Below, one piece after another: positions 6,538 to 9,990 of a stretch of 9,990 nt of DNA. The stretch comes from Spirochaeta sp. UBA2779 (GTDB lineage Bacteria > Spirochaetota > Spirochaetia > DSM-2461): assembly GCA_002352375.1 (NCBI GenBank), contig DEIH01000270.1:31122-41111 (forward strand), read 5' to 3'. Numbering within the stretch: position 1 is the first letter of the stretch; each line of letters opens with the position of its first letter. Below the pieces are notes generated by a model, which saw nothing but the letters and a program-made list of their open reading frames with translations, did not search any database and had not been told where the DNA came from. The translations under genes were made by a program, and so were the position numbers.

Positions 6538-7365
6538 CTACCAGCCTGAAATACTTAATATATTCAATGCGGCATCTTTAATGGCCGGTATCACCGATTT
6601 CATTATTTGAAGCCGATCAAATTGTGCAGGGTTATCACGAAGTTCATTCTGTAAACGTTTACCGAATGCCGTTCTCAATCGTGTACCAATATTGAATTTT
6701 GCCACTCCTGTGGAAAGCAAACGACGAATATCTGACTCAGGCAATCCGGAAACACCATGAATAACCAAAGGAACCGGTATGGCCTCCTCAATTTCACCCA
6801 GGCGATTAAAGTCTATCCTTGCTTTCGGGCTGATGAGGCGATGGATATTACCAACGGAAACCGCCAATACATCCACTCCGGTTTTTCTAACGAATTCTTC
6901 AGCTTCCGCGGCTTCTGTCATTTCTACTTTGGTTTCGCCGAGATCGCTGTATGGGACTGTACCCACTTCACCTTCCAGAGAGGCACCATAAAGATCGGCC
7001 AATTTCCGGGCTTGAACAGTCAACCTGATATTTTCCCTCAGGGATTTTTTGGAACCATCATACATTACCGAAGTAAAATCTGATTTCAGTGCACGCTCAA
7101 GAATATCCAGATCCCTGGCGTGGTCGAGATGCACGGCAATCCTGGTTGTACTTCGTTCAGTCATTCCCGAAAGCATGGGACCGCACAATTCCGGCGGCAT
7201 GAAATCTATCATGGCACGATTCACCATGAGCAGAATCGGTGCCTTTTTTTCTTCCGCGGCTTCGATGACAGCAACAGCATCTTCATAACCGAAGATGTTA
7301 AAGCCACAGATAACCCGATTCCTGCCGACAGCATCAGGAAGTATTTCTTTGAGTGAAACCCTCAT
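6538..7365 (-). CDS. iolJ: Class II aldolase, probable 6-phospho-5-dehydro-2-deoxy-D-gluconate aldolase
   Basis: A 275-residue zinc-dependent class II aldolase (fructose-bisphosphate aldolase fold). HLDH (79-82) gives the catalytic Asp81 and zinc ligand His82, YDGS is at 102-105 and GEVG at 132-135. The remaining zinc histidines are His175 in SVGNIH and His203 in VIHGVSG, followed by the phosphate-binding FNIGT (224-228). Directly downstream of iolC and iolB, sharing ATGA with iolB, it fits the IolJ step: cleaving DKGP to dihydroxyacetone phosphate and malonate semialdehyde. It is divergent: GNIHR replaces the usual G(S/T)xHG and HGVSG the usual HG(A/G)SG, so tagatose- or fructose-type specificity is not formally excluded. 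AAGGA precedes the ATG by about 5 bases. An operator-like palindrome lies within its codons 235-239. Confidence 0.85.
   Translation of the reverse strand: MRVSLKEILPDAVGRNRVICGFNIFGYEDAVAVIEAAEEKKAPILLMVNRAMIDFMPPELCGPMLSGMTERSTTRIAVHLDHARDLDILERALKSDFTSVMYDGSKKSLRENIRLTVQARKLADLYGASLEGEVGTVPYSDLGETKVEMTEAAEAEEFVRKTGVDVLAVSVGNIHRLISPKARIDFNRLGEIEEAIPVPLVIHGVSGLPESDIRRLLSTGVAKFNIGTRLRTAFGKRLQNELRDNPAQFDRLQIMKSVIPAIKDAALNILSISGW
6651..6662. promoter_or_regulatory. Second identical operator O2 inside the aldolase gene
   Basis: GTAAACGTTTAC occurs again, base for base, within the aldolase coding sequence (codons for GKRLQ, residues 235-239). The identity extends one base, GGTAAACGTTTAC on the minus strand. 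Its centre is 213 bp from that of the promoter operator. An auxiliary upstream operator permitting repressor looping is the natural reading. A chance copy favoured by the codons of Gly-Lys-Arg-Leu is possible but improbable. Confidence 0.5.
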
Positions 7366-8210
7366 GAATCCTTGAACTTCTTAATCATGTCTCCGATTCC
7401 CGGAATAGTTTCCAGTTGATAGGCATGTTTTTTTTCAAAACTCTGAAGAAGTGTACGGGTTGATTTACCAACAAGGATAGTAAAGTAGTACATTCTGTAC
7501 CCCGGAGCGGCTACAACGGGGTGATATCCTTTATCCAGAACGATGGTACTTCCATCCTTGATATGATGGACCGGCCCGAAATCGTCTTCATGGACATATG
7601 CAAACTGAGCACCGAATCCGTGAGCCGGATCGAAACGGAAATAATAAACTTCCTCAAAAGCTGACTCACCTTCCCTGTCCTCATCGTGTTTGTGCGGCGG
7701 GAATCCGGACCACCCACCGGCACCGACAGTAAACAGTTCACTGACCAGAAGACGATCGGATTTCCCGGCCTGTTTGGGACCTAGAATGTGGTAGATCTTC
7801 CGGTGGGTTTTGGTATCGTCACTTCCGTACTGCACTTTATCCACTTCTCCGGGAGTTACCCGAAATGCCTTGAGCTGTTTGTCTGTCCGGCCGCCGGCAA
7901 CGACAAGATTCACACCGCTGCCGATACCAATAATTGAGGCCTTGCTTCCCGAGGGTACATAGACCCCATCAGGTTTGTCGTCGAAAAGAACCTCCCGTTT
8001 CCCGACACCGAGATAGACATCTTCACCGATCGTGATGTCGCAGGATCCTTCCATCGGAACAATCACCGTCTCATAACCCGGAACATCCGATATATACTTT
8101 TCGCCATCCTTCAAACGTACGACGTTCATATAGGTACGGGGTACAAGTGCATCGTCCCGATCGACGATCGCTTTATTTTTATTATCAAAAGGCTTGATGT
8201 GTGCGGGCAT
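7362..8210 (-). CDS. iolB: 5-deoxy-glucuronate isomerase
   Basis: A 282-residue protein with the two cupin halves of IolB; it isomerises 5-deoxy-glucuronate to 5-dehydro-2-deoxygluconate in the cytosol. The metal-binding segment GWSGFPPHKHDED (166-178) supplies His173 and His175, FEEVYYFRFDP (185-195) the acidic ligand, and GYHPVVAAPGYRMYY (228-242) the later His230. These segments are strongly conserved in the family, and the length is slightly above the usual 270 or so. Its ATG overlaps the iolC stop as TAATG, with GAGGAG 8-9 bases upstream. Its own TGA overlaps the aldolase start as ATGA, so translation of all three genes is probably coupled. No odd features. Confidence 0.96.
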   Translation of the reverse strand: MPAHIKPFDNKNKAIVDRDDALVPRTYMNVVRLKDGEKYISDVPGYETVIVPMEGSCDITIGEDVYLGVGKREVLFDDKPDGVYVPSGSKASIIGIGSGVNLVVAGGRTDKQLKAFRVTPGEVDKVQYGSDDTKTHRKIYHILGPKQAGKSDRLLVSELFTVGAGGWSGFPPHKHDEDREGESAFEEVYYFRFDPAHGFGAQFAYVHEDDFGPVHHIKDGSTIVLDKGYHPVVAAPGYRMYYFTILVGKSTRTLLQSFEKKHAYQLETIPGIGDMIKKFKDS

Positions 8211-9199
8211 TAGAACTTCTCCTCTATAGATTCGATAAATGTCTCAAGTTCGGACATCGTAGGTGATGATGCCGCACAGGCTGTATCGGAAACAACAATT
8301 CCCGCCGCCCCGGCACCCCATCTCATGGCCTCGTCAGGTTCAATTCCAGTTAAAAGACCATGTATCAAGGCGGCGGCAAACGCATCGCCGGCACCGTAGT
8401 TTTTTTTAACATCGACGGGATAGATTCCCGCCTTCCAGGTGGCATCGTCTTTTGCGTAGGCACTGGAACCATTAGAGCTGCGTTTAACAATTACCAGTTC
8501 CGACTGTCCGGAGAGAAAGTAATCTGCCATTTCCCTATCACTCATTACATCCGGAGATGGCATCGAGTTGAGCAATATTTCAAATTCATCCCGGGTTCCC
8601 AGAATGATATCTGATTTCTCCGCGGCCATTCGGTAAACAAGTCCCGCTGTCCTGGCCGAATCCCAGGCTGAGACCCTCCAGTCAAGATCCAGAACAACTT
8701 TTGTACCAGCGGCGGCAGCTGTTTCCATAGCGTAAAGTGTTGCTTCTCTGGAAGGAGATGCAGAGAGTCCGGTACCAGTGACAACAAGAACTGCCGTATT
8801 TAAAAATTCATGTACCGGAATGTCGGCAACATCGATCTTCAGGTCTGAAGTACCATTACGGTAAAACAAAACCTGGCTGTCAACTTCCTGGCGTTCGGCA
8901 AAGGCCAGACTGGTGAGAGATCCGGAATCGTCACGGTTGAGAAACTCAGTTCCAATCCCATTGTCTTTCAGGAAATGCTCTACATAGCGCCCGAACTGAT
9001 CCTCGGAAACGAGGCCGAGAAAGTCAACTTTACGCCCCAGACGTGCCAAACCTACGGCGATATTTGCAGCGCTGCCGCCAACAGATTTCTCGAAGAACTT
9101 GGATGTCTCAAGGGATTCGCCGGGATTGGCAACATACATATCGACATTGGCCCGTCCCATCACCATCACATCCCGAGAGCAGTTCTTCAGGTATTCCAT
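8210..9199 (-). CDS. iolC: 5-dehydro-2-deoxygluconokinase (PfkB family)
   Basis: A ribokinase/PfkB-fold kinase of 329 residues from the chosen start; it phosphorylates 5-dehydro-2-deoxygluconate to DKGP. VGGSAANIAVGLARLG (40-55) is PfkB signature 1, YGAGDAF (268-274) with catalytic Asp272 is signature 2, and DLDWR (171-175) is typical of IolC. I chose ATG 9199, 4 bases after the upstream dehydrogenase stop, because it gives MEYLKNCSRDVMVMGR, the normal family distance to the first strand. ATG 9220 would overlap the upstream gene by 17 bases, and an in-frame TTG at 9265 gives an unusual 22-residue extension. None of the three has a clear ribosome site, so coupling to the upstream gene is likely. 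Stop TAA overlaps the iolB start by one base. Confidence 0.95.
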   Translation of the reverse strand: MEYLKNCSRDVMVMGRANVDMYVANPGESLETSKFFEKSVGGSAANIAVGLARLGRKVDFLGLVSEDQFGRYVEHFLKDNGIGTEFLNRDDSGSLTSLAFAERQEVDSQVLFYRNGTSDLKIDVADIPVHEFLNTAVLVVTGTGLSASPSREATLYAMETAAAAGTKVVLDLDWRVSAWDSARTAGLVYRMAAEKSDIILGTRDEFEILLNSMPSPDVMSDREMADYFLSGQSELVIVKRSSNGSSAYAKDDATWKAGIYPVDVKKNYGAGDAFAAALIHGLLTGIEPDEAMRWGAGAAGIVVSDTACAASSPTMSELETFIESIEEKF

Positions 9200-9203
9200 A
9201 TTC

Positions 9204-9990
9204 TCAGGTTTGTTCCACATCAACCGGCAGGCCTGTTTCCAGAGATTTTTTAGCTGCCAGGGCAATTAAAACCGAATTGAGTGCAGCTTTCTCACCCGGC
9301 ACATCAGCACCATCCCTTATCGCCTTGATGAAATCTCTGAGTTCTTCTGCAAATGATTCAGCATAACGTTCGAGAAAGAAATACAGAGGTTTCTCGGAGC
9401 CTACCCTGTCCGAATCACTGATACGAACTGTAGAAGGTGTATCGTTGGCACTTTGTGCTGCACCCTTGCTTCCGAAGACTTCGGCCCGCTGATCGTATCC
9501 ATAAGTCGCTTTTCGTGAATTATCAATAACACCCAATGCTCCGTTTTCGAACCAGAGTGTTGTAATGGCGGTATCAATGTCCCCTTCCCTGCCGATTGCG
9601 GGGTCAACAAGAACCGCTCCAGCCGCATGAACCTTCACAACTTCGCTGCCCGTCAGATAACGGGCCATGTCAAAGTCATGAATAGCCATGTCCATAAAAA
9701 GTCCGCCGGATACTCGCACATATTCCACTGGTGGCGGCTCGGGATCCCGGGATGTAATACGCAGCAGGTGAACATCCCCTACAGTCCCATCGACAACGGC
9801 CTGATGCAGGGCCTGGAAATTATGGTCGAATCGGCGATTGAAGCCGATCTGGAAAACAACTCCTGCCTTTTTCACCACTTCCAGAGTTTTCCTGATGACA
9901 TCCGGATCCTGGTTAAGAGGTTTCTCACAGAATATATGTTTGCCTGCAAGGGCAGCTTCCTGACTAATAGAGGCATGAGTATCTGTAGGG
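9204..9990 (-). CDS. iolG: Inositol 2-dehydrogenase-like Gfo/Idh/MocA protein, N-terminus cut by window edge
   Basis: 261 residues are visible; the reading frame is open to the right edge and the N-terminal Rossmann motif (about 70 residues) is missing. The fragment opens PTDTHASISQ, then CEKP (fragment 21-24) with the catalytic lysine, QIGFNRRFD, and SGGLFMDMAIHDFDMARY, which holds the Asp/His pair of inositol dehydrogenases. The GTG at 9878 within it is an internal valine, not a start. Position immediately ahead of iolC, with a 4-base gap, makes NAD-dependent oxidation of myo-inositol to 2-keto-myo-inositol the most likely role. Its motifs differ in detail from the second Gfo protein at 5401-6417, so the two are paralogues rather than a recent duplication. 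Some related enzymes act on other sugars, so the symbol is tentative. Confidence 0.85.
   Translation of the reverse strand, partial: PTDTHASISQEAALAGKHIFCEKPLNQDPDVIRKTLEVVKKAGVVFQIGFNRRFDHNFQALHQAVVDGTVGDVHLLRITSRDPEPPPVEYVRVSGGLFMDMAIHDFDMARYLTGSEVVKVHAAGAVLVDPAIGREGDIDTAITTLWFENGALGVIDNSRKATYGYDQRAEVFGSKGAAQSANDTPSTVRISDSDRVGSEKPLYFFLERYAESFAEELRDFIKAIRDGADVPGEKAALNSVLIALAAKKSLETGLPVDVEQT

Noticed and set aside
9200..9265. Extended start of iolC at TTG 9265 or ATG 9220
   Set aside because: Neither has a ribosome site. The extension overlaps the upstream dehydrogenase and does not resemble IolC N-termini; ATG 9199 fits family length and operon spacing better, though ATG 9220 is not fully excluded.
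1..9990. tRNA, rRNA, CRISPR arrays, insertion sequences, riboswitches
   Set aside because: No clover-leaf-like or rRNA sequence, no regularly spaced repeats, no transposase or terminal repeats, and no intergenic stretch over about 150 bases that could hold a large riboswitch.

Overview
All ten protein genes that can be supported in this window lie on the minus strand, so the text below reads them from high to low coordinates. The window is most of a cyclitol (inositol) utilisation locus, cut at both ends. The periplasmic binding protein has a signal peptide ending in LWANGADE without a lipobox cysteine. That favours a diderm, and the (F/L)(A/W)ANGA-type ending resembles free-living spirochaetes such as Sphaerochaeta, Spirochaeta or Treponema. 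This lineage call is an inference from one signal peptide plus overall protein style.

Region 1 (9990 to 6538) is a tightly packed catabolic block: the 3' three quarters of an inositol 2-dehydrogenase (iolG-like), iolC, iolB and a class II aldolase in the iolJ position. Gaps and overlaps are +4, TAATG and ATGA, so these genes are almost certainly one transcript. Their products carry 2-keto-inositol chemistry through deoxyglucuronate isomerisation, kinase and aldolase steps. iolD, iolE and mmsA/iolA are not in view.

Region 2 (6537 to 6418) is a control region. It has a sigma70-type promoter (TTGACA, 17 bp, AATAAT) with a perfect LacI-family-style palindrome, GTAAACGTTTAC, sitting at the predicted start site. 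An identical 12-bp palindrome lies 213 bp upstream inside the aldolase gene.

Region 3 (6417 to 1) is a second module: a Gfo/Idh/MocA dehydrogenase, a complete CUT2-type sugar ABC importer (binding protein, double-ATPase, permease), an SDR dehydrogenase, and the first 259 codons of a uroporphyrinogen-decarboxylase (URO-D) superfamily protein that runs off the left edge. Strong inverted repeats sit between dehydrogenase and binding protein, between binding protein and ATPase, and between permease and SDR. They are consistent with graded expression inside one operon. A 42-codon candidate small ORF spans the permease-SDR gap and overlaps the last hairpin.

Working model (inference): the ABC importer brings in inositol or a derivative. 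The Gfo and SDR dehydrogenases, and possibly the URO-D-type protein (a family that includes methyltransferases), convert variants such as scyllo-, chiro- or O-methyl inositols into the intermediate used by the iolG-C-B-J block. No RNA genes, mobile elements or CRISPR arrays were seen.
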